From an uncultured Streptomyces sp. (GTDB lineage: Bacteria; Actinomycetota; Actinomycetes; Streptomycetales; Streptomycetaceae): a stretch of 6,585 bases of DNA. A program made the position numbers and the translations under genes. The notes beneath the pieces were generated by a model. That model had not been told where the DNA came from and did not search any database. It worked only from the letters and a program-made list of their open reading frames with translations. This document shows positions 1 to 6,134 of this stretch, piece by piece. Position 1 is the first letter of the stretch, and each line of letters begins with the position of its first letter. The stretch is taken from NCBI GenBank assembly GCA_946480485.1, contig CAMLJW010000307.1, positions 1-6,585 on the forward strand. The letters run 5' to 3'.

Positions 1-1
1 G

Positions 2-964
2 CTGGAGGGCTACCTGCTCACCGGCCGGCACGGACTGTTCTCCTGCTACGAGGCGTTCGTGCACATCGTGGACTCGATGGTCAACCAGCACGTCAAGTGG
101 CTCCACGTGACGCGCCGCCTGCCCTGGCGCGCCCCCATCGCGTCCCTCAACTACCTGCTCACCTCGCACGTGTGGCGCCAGGACCACAACGGCTTCTCCC
201 ACCAGGACCCCGGCTTCGTCGACCACATCCTCAACAAGAGCCCCGAGGCGGTACGGGTCTACCTGCCGCCGGACGCCAACACCCTGCTGTCGGTGGCCGA
301 CCACGCGCTGCGCAGCCGGGACTACGTCAACGTGATCGTGGCCGGCAAGCAGCCCTGCTTCGACTGGCTGTCCATGGACCAGGCCCGTGCGCACTGCGCC
401 CGCGGCGCGGGTATCTGGGAGTGGGCGGGCACCGAGAACGGCACGAGGGAGCCGGACGTGGTGCTCGCCTGCGCGGGCGACGTGCCCACCCAGGAGGTGC
501 TGGCCGCCGCGCAACTGCTGCGCCGCCACCTGCCGGAGCTTTCCGTGCGCGTGGTCAACGTCGTCGACCTGGCGCGGCTGCTGCCGCAGGAGGAGCACCC
601 GCACGGCATGCCGGACGCGGAGTACGACGCGCTGTTCACCCGCGACAAGCCGGTCATCTTCGCCTACCACGGCTACCCGTGGCTGATCCACCGCCTCGCC
701 TACCGGCGCACCGGCCACAAGAACCTGCACGTGCGCGGCTACAAGGAGATCGGGACCACGACCACGCCGTTCGACATGGTCGTGGGCAACGACATGGACT
801 GCTACCGGCTAGTGATGGACGTCGTCGACCGCGTCCCCGGCCTCGCCGTGCGCGCCGCCGCCGTCCGCCAGCGCATGGCCGACGCACGCACCCGCCACCA
901 CGCCTGGATCCGTGAGCACGGCACCGATCTGCCCGAGGTCGCGGACTGGACCTGGGACGGCTGA
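2..964 (+). CDS. xfp: Phosphoketolase, C-terminal part (5' end outside window)
   Basis: Thiamine-diphosphate enzyme that cleaves xylulose 5-phosphate (in some members also fructose 6-phosphate) with phosphate to acetyl phosphate plus a shorter sugar phosphate; cytosolic. The frame is open from base 2 and gives 320 residues; full phosphoketolases have about 800, so roughly the last 40% is here. Family-typical stretches are visible: [19 protein letters not shown] at the very start, [45 protein letters not shown], and near the end [20 protein letters not shown], which belongs to the C-terminal XFP domain. No frameshift or internal stop is seen. The ThDP-binding N-terminal part is not in the window, so intactness and substrate range (Xpk versus Xfp) cannot be judged; the symbol is a family label. 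The stop codon lies inside the left arm of a terminator hairpin. Confidence 0.95.
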   Translation: MEGYLLTGRHGLFSCYEAFVHIVDSMVNQHVKWLHVTRRLPWRAPIASLNYLLTSHVWRQDHNGFSHQDPGFVDHILNKSPEAVRVYLPPDANTLLSVADHALRSRDYVNVIVAGKQPCFDWLSMDQARAHCARGAGIWEWAGTENGTREPDVVLACAGDVPTQEVLAAAQLLRRHLPELSVRVVNVVDLARLLPQEEHPHGMPDAEYDALFTRDKPVIFAYHGYPWLIHRLAYRRTGHKNLHVRGYKEIGTTTTPFDMVVGNDMDCYRLVMDVVDRVPGLAVRAAAVRQRMADARTRHHAWIREHGTDLPEVADWTWDG

Positions 965-999
965 CCGGGCCGGGCCCCTCGTAGAGGGGGCGCCCGGTC
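963..999 (+). terminator. Rho-independent-type hairpin after phosphoketolase
   Basis: GACCGGGC (963-970) pairs with GCCCGGTC (992-999). Inside it, CCCCTC (975-980) pairs with GAGGGG (984-989), with a small bulge and a three-base loop. It begins within the TGA stop codon of the phosphoketolase. There is no T-run, which is common for hairpin terminators in high-GC actinomycetes. Confidence 0.75.
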
Positions 1000-1055
1000 C
1001 CCCTCCGGCGTCCGTGGCGTCTGGGTCTGTTGCCCGTCGGCGCCAGCCTACCGGA

Positions 1056-1188
1056 GTGCAGCAGGAGGAACCGGATGCGCTGTCCATCCTGACCGACCAG
1101 GAGCGGGAGATCCCGGCCCTGATCGGCGAAGGGGTGACCGACCCGGCAGATCGGGCAGCAGCTGTTGCTCGCGGAGAAGACGGAGAAG
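1056..1188 (+). pseudogene. Relic of a DevR/NarL-type LuxR-family response regulator HTH
   Basis: Starting at GTG 1056 the frame reads VQQEEPDALSILTDQERE and then IPALIGEGVTD. This matches the linker and first helices of the GerE/LuxR DNA-binding domain of DevR (DosR)-like response regulators, usually LT.QE..IL.LIGEGLTN. At the C-run 1142-1144 the frame breaks. Reading on from 1144 in the next frame gives RQIGQQLLLAEKTEK, the following helix-turn-helix part (family: RQIA..LFLAEKTVKNYVS). One surplus C therefore explains the shift. Homology stops at 1188, before the end of the recognition helix, and no receiver domain is visible in the 90 bases upstream. The gene has thus lost its 5' part, its 3' end and its frame. 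In the family this domain binds DNA after phosphorylation of the receiver by a DosS/DosT-type kinase. It cannot be functional here. It lies between the phosphoketolase terminator and the 3' end of the convergent membrane-protein gene. Confidence 0.7.
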
Positions 1189-1202
1189 GGCGATACGCGG
1201 CC

Positions 1203-1748
1203 TCACGACGGCAGCGCGCACACGGTGGCCGTGCGCAGGCGGCGCACCAGCGCGTAGCCGAGGAGGGCGAGGGTCGCCACGGCCAGCACTGGCTGCACCG
1301 GTGCCCAGTAGGTCAGCGCCCCGCTCACGCCGATGGCGAGCACGACCAGCTTGTTGCAGACGGGGCAGCCGACGGCGAACGCCGAAGCCATGGCCCCGAT
1401 CAGGGCCCGCGCGGTCCGCGGCCGCTCGGCGGAGGGCTCCGGCTGCGGGGCCGCCTCGGCCGGCGGGCCCCAGGGCGCTGGACCGGCTGGCCCCGCTGCG
1501 CCGACGAGTGCCGCCGGACTGCCGACTGGAACGGCCGGTGCGGCGGCGGGCATGCGCACATAGGTGGCGACGAGTAGGCCCTCCAGCACGGAACTGATCG
1601 CCCACACCGGGTAGTTCCACCACAGCACCGGAGTCATCCGGGTGTAGAAGGGCGTGGGGATCACCCCTGTGGGCACGCCGATGACGAGGGCCGCCAGGAC
1701 GGTGACCGCGACGGCCACGAGCCACCGGCGCAGAGGCCACGAACGCAT
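1203..1748 (-). CDS. Small integral membrane protein with intramembrane CPVC motif
   Basis: 181 residues, apparently complete. ATG at 1748-1746 is preceded by GGAGG (1762-1758) nine bases upstream, a strong start. Hydrophobic segments lie near residues 9-30, 41-64, 116-146 and 151-168, so three to four membrane passes are likely. Between the second and third is a Pro/Ala-rich linker (about 65-113). The first part has a conserved-looking block (GVIPTPFYTRMTPVLWWNYP). The third hydrophobic segment carries GCPVCNKLVV with Cys128 and Cys131. A CxxC inside a membrane helix recalls thiol-redox membrane proteins (DsbB/VKOR, CcdA) or metal ligands, but the overall architecture matches none of these that I can name, and function is unknown. 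It is a single gene converging on the HTH relic. It probably has its own promoter at 1826-1857, about 80 bases upstream of the start. Reality as a gene: high. Redox or metal role: inference only. Confidence 0.85.
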   Translation of the reverse strand: MRSWPLRRWLVAVAVTVLAALVIGVPTGVIPTPFYTRMTPVLWWNYPVWAISSVLEGLLVATYVRMPAAAPAVPVGSPAALVGAAGPAGPAPWGPPAEAAPQPEPSAERPRTARALIGAMASAFAVGCPVCNKLVVLAIGVSGALTYWAPVQPVLAVATLALLGYALVRRLRTATVCALPS

Positions 1749-1825
1749 GGTGCTGATCCTCCAGAGGAATGTCCGTCGGCCGGTGGCGCCGGAGGAGCGG
1801 GGACGGGGGCGCGTGACCGTCGGTA

Positions 1826-1857
1826 GCAGTCATCCTAGACTGCGAAATACTTTAGTA
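1826..1857 (-). promoter_or_regulatory. Putative promoter/operator of the CPVC membrane protein
   Basis: Two dyads sit side by side in the divergent region. GCAGTC (1826-1831) and GACTGC (1838-1843) are perfect 6-bp arms around six bases. TACTTTAGTA (1848-1857) has TACT and AGTA arms around two bases. On the minus strand the six bases between the first arms read TAGGAT, a good actinomycete -10 element. The TACT/AGTA dyad would then fall in the spacer and -35 zone, where a repressor would block polymerase; the -35 itself is poor (TTCTAC at 1860-1855). The form TACT-n2-AGTA resembles the TACA-n2-TGTA boxes of BlaI/CopY winged-helix repressors. The regulator is not in the window, so the assignment is inference. 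Confidence 0.45.
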
Positions 1858-2111
1858 GAAGGGCCCTGTGTGGCCCGCCGGGCCGAAGGCCGTTCCGTGG
1901 AGCACTGATCGTGCGGGTTGGACGGGGGCGTGGTGCGGAGTACGGCGCCGAATCAGGGGCTCTCGTGCGCGCGGGGTGGTCTCGGGGGAGTCGGGTGCCG
2001 GCCGAGCCGGTCGCGCGCAGCCGCGCGGGTCCGGCTCGCGCAGTGCGGGAACCGCGGGCGGCGCGCCCGCTTCTCCTAAATGTGTTAGTGGAATTCGAAC
2101 GGAGGACGACC
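1858..2111 (+). promoter_or_regulatory. Leader region of the L,D-transpeptidase gene
   Basis: No gene is supported here. The reading frame of the transpeptidase stays open back to 1911, but the extra residues are Arg/Gly/Ala-rich and lack any signal peptide, so I treat them as non-coding. Visible elements are: a perfect palindrome with arms GGCCCG/CGGGCC (1872-1884); a hairpin with arms GCGGGCG (2054-2060) and CGCCCGC (2064-2070); and the ribosome site GGAGG (2101-2105), six bases before GTG 2112. GGAAC at 2048-2052 followed about 19 bases later by TCTCC (2072-2076) weakly resembles an ECF sigma-E-type promoter, which would suit a cell-envelope gene. The hairpin falls in the spacer, which argues for caution. 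Confidence 0.35.
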
Positions 2112-3356
2112 GTGCAGCATGACCGCTCCGGGCCCTTGGCGCCCGCCGGCCCACGGCCGCCGCGCAGGCGGCTCGGATTCGCCGCTCTCGCTGTGGCGGG
2201 ATTCGTGACCCTGGCCGCCTGCAGCCAGGGCGCTTCGGCGTCGTCGTCGTCGGCGTCGGACGACGCGAAGCCGGGAGGCGGGGACGCCTCCAAGGCGTCG
2301 GCGACCGTCGCGGTGGCACCCGTGGTGAAGGGCGAGAAGGTCATAGCCGACGAGCCGCTCGTGGTCACGGCCAAGGGCGGGAAGCTGACCTCGGTCACGG
2401 TCACCGGACCCGGCGGCGAGGCCCTCGACGGCGAGGTGTCCGCCGACGGCGCCACCTGGACCTCGGCCCACGACACGGCGTACGGCACCACGTACACGCT
2501 CAAGACGCGGCTCGCCACGTCCGACGGTGCCAAGGTCTCGCGCAGCACATCCGTCACCACCGTGACCAAGGACGAGATCTTCGTCGGCACCTACAACGTC
2601 AACCAGGGGCAGAAGGTGGGCGTCGCCCTTCCGGTGTCGGTCGTGTTCAACAAGCCGGTCCACGACAAGGCGGCCGTGGAGCGGAAGCTCAACGTCACTT
2701 CCACACCGGCTGTCGAGGGCTCCTGGAGCTGGATGAAGGACCGGGACGGCAAGGACCGGATCGACTACCGGCCCAGGGAGTACTGGAAGCCGGGCACCAA
2801 GGTGAAGTTCACCATGGACCTCGCCGGGGTGAAGAACGGCGACCTGGTCGGCACCCAGAAGCGCGAGATCGACTTCACCGTCGGCAAGGCCGTCACCACC
2901 ACGGTCGACGTCGTCAACAAGACGCTGACCCTCAGCGAGAACGGCAAGGCCGTCCGCACCATCCCGGTCTCCACCGGCAAGAAGACCTTCGAGACCTGGA
3001 ACGGCACCATGGTCGTGCTGAGCAAGGTCCCCACCATCAGGATGAACTCGGCCGCGGTCGGCATCTTCGGCCCCGAGGCGTACGACCTCGGCGCGGTCAA
3101 GTGGGACGTCCAGCTCACGCCCTCGGGAACCTACACCCATGCCGCGCCCTGGAACGAGGGCAAGTTCGGCAAGGTCAACGCCAGCCACGGGTGCATCGGG
3201 ATGAGTGACGCCGACGCCAAGTGGTTCTACGAGCGCGTGAATTACGGCGACCCGGTCACCGTCGTCAAGTCCGTGGACACCGTCGCGCCCAACAACGGCT
3301 ACGGCGGCTGGAACGTCGACTGGGAGACCTGGACGAAGGGCAGCGCCCTGGCCTGA
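2112..3356 (+). CDS. L,D-transpeptidase lipoprotein (Ig-like domains plus YkuD)
   Basis: Extracytoplasmic peptidoglycan enzyme expected to form 3-3 crosslinks between meso/LL-diaminopimelate stems, using tetrapeptide donors. 414 residues from GTG 2112, chosen because GGAGG lies six bases upstream and a lipoprotein signal follows directly: RRR at 18-20, hydrophobic core 21-35, lipobox LAAC with lipidated Cys37. A Ser/Ala-rich tether follows (about 39-65). Two beta-rich Ig-like domains occupy roughly 66-152 and 153-257, as in mycobacterial LdtMt2-type enzymes. The YkuD catalytic domain (about 260-388) has His343 (THAAPWN) and the signature SHGCIGMS with His359 and nucleophile Cys361. The Trp-rich tail (NGYGGWNVDWETW, 395-407) is typical of the group. 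All expected catalytic residues are present, so the gene looks intact. It is monocistronic: its own leader lies upstream and a terminator begins one base after the stop. Being cysteine-based, such enzymes are carbapenem targets but resist most penicillins (family knowledge). Confidence 0.95.
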   Translation: MQHDRSGPLAPAGPRPPRRRLGFAALAVAGFVTLAACSQGASASSSSASDDAKPGGGDASKASATVAVAPVVKGEKVIADEPLVVTAKGGKLTSVTVTGPGGEALDGEVSADGATWTSAHDTAYGTTYTLKTRLATSDGAKVSRSTSVTTVTKDEIFVGTYNVNQGQKVGVALPVSVVFNKPVHDKAAVERKLNVTSTPAVEGSWSWMKDRDGKDRIDYRPREYWKPGTKVKFTMDLAGVKNGDLVGTQKREIDFTVGKAVTTTVDVVNKTLTLSENGKAVRTIPVSTGKKTFETWNGTMVVLSKVPTIRMNSAAVGIFGPEAYDLGAVKWDVQLTPSGTYTHAAPWNEGKFGKVNASHGCIGMSDADAKWFYERVNYGDPVTVVKSVDTVAPNNGYGGWNVDWETWTKGSALA

Positions 3357-3380
3357 GGCCGCTGGACGCGGCCCTTTACT
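3357..3380 (+). terminator. Terminator of the L,D-transpeptidase gene
   Basis: GGCCGC (3357-3362) and GCGGCC (3368-3373) form a perfect six-pair stem with a five-base loop. A short T-containing tail (CTTTACT) follows. It starts immediately after the TGA stop. Confidence 0.7.
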
Positions 3381-3426
3381 CGAAGCCTTTGCCCGCCGCA
3401 CCCCGCGGTCCGGCAAAGGCTTTGCC
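3381..3426. repeat. Overlapping inverted repeats, possible second or bidirectional terminator
   Basis: AAGCCTTTGCC (3383-3393) is a perfect reverse complement of GGCAAAGGCTT (3412-3422). One wobble and one more pair (C3381-G3424) extend the stem. The 18-base interior contains a smaller CCGC/GCGG stem (3396-3399 with 3405-3408). The right arm is also half of a second palindrome, GGCAAAG-G-CTTTGCC (3412-3426), so the two hairpins exclude each other. The element lies between the transpeptidase gene and the oppositely oriented kinase relic and could stop transcription from both sides. Confidence 0.55.
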
Positions 3427-3696
3427 ATGCGGGCACCCGCGGACACGCTGATCATCGACGCCATGAACGTCCGCTCGAACTTGGCCCAGTGCAGCCGGCC
3501 CGCGCAACTCGGCCGCGAACGGCTGGGACATCTCCGGCAGCCGCTGGTCGCCGGTGTGGTGCGGCGTGCGTGGGACGGCGGCATGAGCGCTGGACGGAGC
3601 CGCGGCAGCCGACCACAGCTCACGCCTCGACGGCACTTCTGGTCGAGCGGTCCGATACCCGCGACGACTTCAGAGGAACGGCGGGTACGGGTGTGA
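3427..3696 (+). pseudogene. Possible relic of a NYN/PIN-like nuclease start, otherwise unrecognised
   Basis: ATG 3427 opens an 89-codon frame. Its first residues, MRAPADTLIIDAMNVRSN, look like the first strand of a NYN-type RNase domain (pattern: hydrophobics, then D-x-x-N-V, with the Asp being a metal ligand). After about residue 16 the sequence turns Arg/Gly-rich with no recognisable domain, so at most a short fragment remains. AAAGG (3415-3419) could act as a ribosome site, but it lies inside the hairpin right arm. The match is very short and could be chance. The remaining bases to 3748 hold only small dyads. Confidence 0.2.
3656..3687 (-). terminator. Weak hairpin downstream of the kinase relic
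   Basis: TACCCGC (3656-3662) and GCGGGTA (3681-3687) are perfect seven-base arms separated by 18 bases. The element lies about 60 bases past the kinase stop on the minus strand. The large loop makes it a modest candidate terminator. Confidence 0.3.
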
Positions 3697-3748
3697 AAAG
3701 CGCCGACCAAACCGCGCGCCGCCCACCCTGCCTGCACCCCTCCCAACC

Positions 3749-5008
3749 TCAGTCGCCGAGCGCGGGGATCCGCGTCGTGAACGTCGTACCGTGGCCGGCT
3801 TCGCTCTCGGCGGTGAGGGTGCCGCCGTGGGCGGCGGTGAGTTCGGCGGCGACGGCCAGGCCGATGCCGGAGCCGTCGGCGCGGGCGGAGCGGCCGCGGT
3901 AGAAGCGGTCGAAGACGCGGGGGAGTTCGTCGGCGGGGATGCCGGGGCCGGTGTCGGCCACGCGCAGTTCGGCCCAGCTGTCCTCGCGGCGCAGGCGGAC
4001 GGTGACCGTGCCGCCCGCGGGCACGAACTTCAGGGTGTTGGTGAGCTGGTTGGTGACGATCTGCCGCAGCCGCACGGGGTCGCCGTCGACGCGGACGTCG
4101 TCCAGGTCGGTGCGCACAGCGATGCCGGCGTCCGTGAAGGATCCGGCGAGTGGGGCGAGCGTGTCGGTGACGAGCACGGCCAGGGACAGCGGCTCGCGTT
4201 CCAGGGTGAAGGCGGCAGCGTCCGCGGCGGCCAGGGTTTCGAGGTCGGCGACCAGGCGGGTCAGGCGCAGGTTCTCGTCGTGCAGGGAGGTGATGGTCTC
4301 GTCGGTGGGGACGCGGACGCCGTCCTGGATGGCCTCCAGTTCGCTGCGCTGGATGGCGAGCGGGGTGCGCAGCTCGTGGGCGATGTCGGCGGCGAAGGTG
4401 CGGCGCAGTTCGTCCTCCTTCTCCACCCGGTCGGCCATGCTGTTGAAGGCGGTGGCGAGCTGTCCGATCTCGTTGCGGGGGATGGTGGCCACCCGTCGGT
4501 CGCGGCGGCCCGCGGCCATGTCCTCGGCGGCCCGGGTGAGTTCCGCGACGGGCGCGGTCGCCCGGCGCGCCGTGTAGACGCCGACGACGAGGTCGACCAG
4601 CGCCGCGACGAGTGCCCCGCCGGCCAGCAGCCGGTTGACGGAGTTCTGGAAGTCCTTGTCGACGGCCGGGACCGTGCCCTGCGGAACGCGGGCATCGAGG
4701 GTGCCGACGCGTTCGCCCGCCACGGTGACCGGCAGACTCCGGGGCGGGCCGAGGTCGCCGGTGCCCATCATGTCCCGGTGCATCTTCAAGGAGGCGGCGT
4801 CCACGTCGGCGTCCGCGAGCGACCAGACCTTCCGGCCCTGCGCGTCGCGCAGCTCGGTGTCGGAACCGGACATGGCCACCGTGGAGGCGAGTTGGTCCAG
4901 CGAAGACGTCTTCCAGCCGTCGTCGCGCTGGTACGTGTCGGCGAACAGTGCCACCAACTGCTGCTGGCGGACCTGCCGCTGCTCGGCGAGGTAGTCGTCG
5001 AACCAGTG
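3749..5008 (-). pseudogene. Sensor histidine kinase, 5'-truncated (BaeS-like, HAMP-HisKA-HATPase)
   Basis: Membrane sensor kinase that would autophosphorylate on His and pass the phosphate to an OmpR-type regulator. Homologous sequence begins at 5008 (HWFDDYLAEQRQ) and runs in frame to the stop at 3751-3749. Numbering from TTG 4957: sensor loop 1-108; one membrane helix about 110-129 (LLAGGALVAALVDLVVGVYTA); HAMP about 130-182; H-box ADIAHELRTPLA with His194; N-box with Asn307 (TNQLTNTLKF); G1 DTGPGIP (336-341); F-box RVFDRFYRG; G2 GSGIGLAVAAEL (362-373). The catalytic core is therefore complete. The first membrane helix and start codon are missing: an in-frame TGA lies about 50 bases above the join, and between it and 4957 there is no ATG, GTG or TTG and no Shine-Dalgarno site. 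Upstream sequence belongs to an unrelated propeller gene in another frame. No response-regulator gene is present. Most likely a pseudogene made by deletion; weak expression of a one-helix kinase from TTG 4957 or GTG 4954 is possible. Confidence 0.85.
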
Positions 5009-5513
5009 CCCTGCCGTCGGGAGTGGGGCGCGTGCCGTGCGGGCCGCCGCCGGTGCGGATCACTTTCACGGCCTTCAGGCCGCCTGCTCGGTAGACGGAC
5101 ACGCTGCCGTCGCCGTAGTTGGTGACGTAGGTCTTCGTGCCGTCCGGAGTCAGGACCACGTGCGCCGGGGCCGATCCGGTCGGCCCGGTGGCGGTGGGTT
5201 CGTAGGTGGCGGTGTCGAGTTCGGCCACCGTGTCGGCGTCGCCGCTGATCGCGTACACGCGCTTGCCGTCGGGGGCCACCTGCACGTTGCGCGGCTCGCT
5301 GATGCCGTTCAGGGTGGTGGTCACCGTGCCGGTGGCGGCGTCGATAGCCGTCAGGGCGTCGGCACCCTCCAGGGCCACCCATACGGTGCCCTGCGGGCCG
5401 GATGGCGAAGCGGACGCTCTGGGGGTGGTGGGGCTGGAGTCCGTGCCCGCTGGACCGCCGTCCATCGTGACCGCTGACCCATGTCCTTCGCTCCTGCTCT
5501 CGTGGTCGGGCAT
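5009..5513 (-). pseudogene. YVTN-type beta-propeller protein, 3'-truncated after three blades
   Basis: The frame from ATG 5513 (alternative ATG 5465) encodes a low-complexity Ser/Thr/Pro stretch (TDSSPTTPRASASPSG) and then three similar repeats of about 42 residues. These begin VWVALEGADALTAID, RVYAISGDADTVAELD and KTYVTNYGDGSVSVY, and end VAPDGK, LTPDGT and PTPDGR. This is the YVTN/SMP-30-like beta-propeller pattern; secreted or lipid-anchored propellers of this type usually have about seven blades. The repeat series stops exactly after the third PDGR (near 5012). The next bases are histidine-kinase sequence in a different frame, so translation would continue into nonsense. No signal peptide or lipobox is found at either start, and neither start has a clear Shine-Dalgarno site, so the N-terminus may also be damaged. 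In life such proteins tend to be binding or scaffold proteins outside the cell; the ligand is unknown. Confidence 0.75.
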
Positions 5514-5530
5514 CGCGGCCTGGCTCGATG

Positions 5531-5635
5531 GGGACCGTGGCCCGACATCCAGATCGTGTCGCTTGGCCCCGATAGTGGCCCGGCCGCCACTGCCGGACAG
5601 GAGGCTAAGGTCCTTAGTAATGGGCGAAAGGTCCC
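5531..5635. promoter_or_regulatory. Cluster of GGGAC/GCCC dyads upstream of the propeller relic
   Basis: Between the propeller start and 5640 are imperfect dyads of the form GGGNC...GNCCC. GGGACCGTGGCCC lies at 5531-5543. On the minus strand, TCGGGACCTTTCGCCC occupies 5637-5622. The latter shares its left half with the mycobacterial DosR/DevR box (TTSGGGACTWWAGTCCCSAA); its right half fits poorly. Streptomyces OsdR, a DevR homologue, is reported to use related boxes. Assignment is by eye only, and such G/C-rich half-sites are common by chance at this base composition. Confidence 0.3.
5605..5617. promoter_or_regulatory. Perfect 13-bp palindrome CTAAGG-T-CCTTAG
   Basis: CTAAGG (5605-5610) and CCTTAG (5612-5617) flank one base. 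It sits four bases from the DevR-like dyad 5622-5635 and about 90 bases upstream of the propeller start at 5513. This is a plausible dimeric repressor or activator site for whatever promoter drove the minus-strand propeller gene. The relatively AT-rich content stands out in this region. Confidence 0.4.
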
Positions 5636-5686
5636 GACTCGGCCCTGCACCGTCGGATGGCGTCAGAGGGGAGACAACGGGTGCGA

Positions 5687-5707
5687 ACCTGACGAATGCG
5701 TTCAGGT
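5687..5707. repeat. Short hairpin in the propeller/LVIVD intergenic region
   Basis: ACCTGA (5687-5692) pairs with TCAGGT (5702-5707). The interior can alternatively pair ACG with CGT around AATG, giving one near-continuous stem with a bulged T. It lies just below the GC-rich hairpin 5713-5750 and could assist termination on the minus strand or be an operator. Confidence 0.3.
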
Positions 5708-5712
5708 GCGGT

Positions 5713-5750
5713 GCGGGGTCCCCGCGTGCTGCCTGCCACGAGGACCCCGC
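5713..5750 (-). terminator. Terminator of the LVIVD-repeat gene
   Basis: GCGGGGTCC (5713-5721) and GGACCCCGC (5742-5750) form a perfect nine-pair stem. The loop contains an inner CGTG/CACG stem (5725-5728 with 5737-5740). It lies 15 bases beyond the stop codon of the minus-strand LVIVD relic. Confidence 0.65.
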
Positions 5751-5765
5751 CGCGCTCAGATCACC

Positions 5766-6134
5766 TCAGTGACCCGTGTACTCGAAGATGTAGAGCCCGA
5801 AGTCGCGGTCGGAGGCCGCGACGTACTCGCTGCCGAAGGACTTGAACGTCTGGACCCCCCAGAAGTTGTTGCCTCCCGCGTCGATAAAGCGGCCGACCTC
5901 CACGAGCCTGTCGTTCTTGACCTTCGTGACCCGGAATCCGCCCGCGTAGTAGGCGAAGTACGCGAGGTCCGGGCGGACGCCGGAAGCGGCCACTTCGTGG
6001 GCGCTCAGGTCGCCGGAACCGGAGGCGTACGCGGGGTCCTGGCTCTCCGGGATGGCGTAGGTGTCCAACTCGGTCATCTTGCCGCCCTTGTTGCGGTACA
6101 GGTGCGCGTAGCCCCAGCCGTCGAAGTACTGCTG
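5766..6134 (-). pseudogene. LVIVD-repeat protein, C-terminal fragment
   Basis: Coding-like sequence runs from about 6134 (QQYFDGWGYAHLYRNKGGK) through ATG 6077 to TGA at 5768-5766. Recognisable blocks are MTELDTYAIPESQDPAYASG, GDLSAHEVA, RPDLAYFAYYAGGFRV, RLVEVGRFIDAGGNNFWGV and the end piece EYVAASDRDFGLYIFEYTG. These match the C-termini of actinobacterial LVIVD-repeat proteins, large secreted beta-propeller-like proteins of several hundred residues with unknown function. Here only about 120 residues survive. Immediately above QQY the frame enters unrelated sequence and reaches a TGA 30 bases upstream of 6134. ATG 6077 has no convincing Shine-Dalgarno site. The fragment has lost its 5' part, apparently by deletion, while its stop and terminator remain. 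A 103-residue peptide could be made but would lack the propeller and secretion signal. Confidence 0.75.

Noticed and set aside
97..915. Plus and minus overlapping open frames inside the phosphoketolase
   Set aside because: Composition-driven shadow frames; the phosphoketolase match covers the whole stretch.
1048..1833. A 261-codon minus-strand open frame covering the CPVC membrane protein
   Set aside because: Arg/Pro/His-rich shadow frame without ribosome site or domains; the 1203-1748 frame has membrane helices and GGAGG.
1911..2111. Upstream extension of the L,D-transpeptidase from GTG 1911
   Set aside because: The added residues are Arg/Gly-rich, would bury the lipoprotein signal 67 residues inside, and ignore the good GGAGG site six bases before GTG 2112.
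3791..5125. A 444-codon plus-strand open frame rich in Gly, Val and Asp
   Set aside because: Shadow of the kinase on the opposite strand; low-complexity composition, no domain, and the minus strand has all kinase boxes.
2085..5513. A 1142-codon minus-strand open frame from the propeller start through the kinase region and antisense to the L,D-transpeptidase
   Set aside because: Only its first ~168 residues look like protein. Beyond 5012 it is an out-of-frame reading of the kinase and then the complement of the transpeptidase; frames stay open by chance in high-GC DNA.
5622..5637. Calling a definite DosR/DevR box
   Set aside because: Only the GGGAC half fits the known consensus well; kept as a low-confidence dyad instead.
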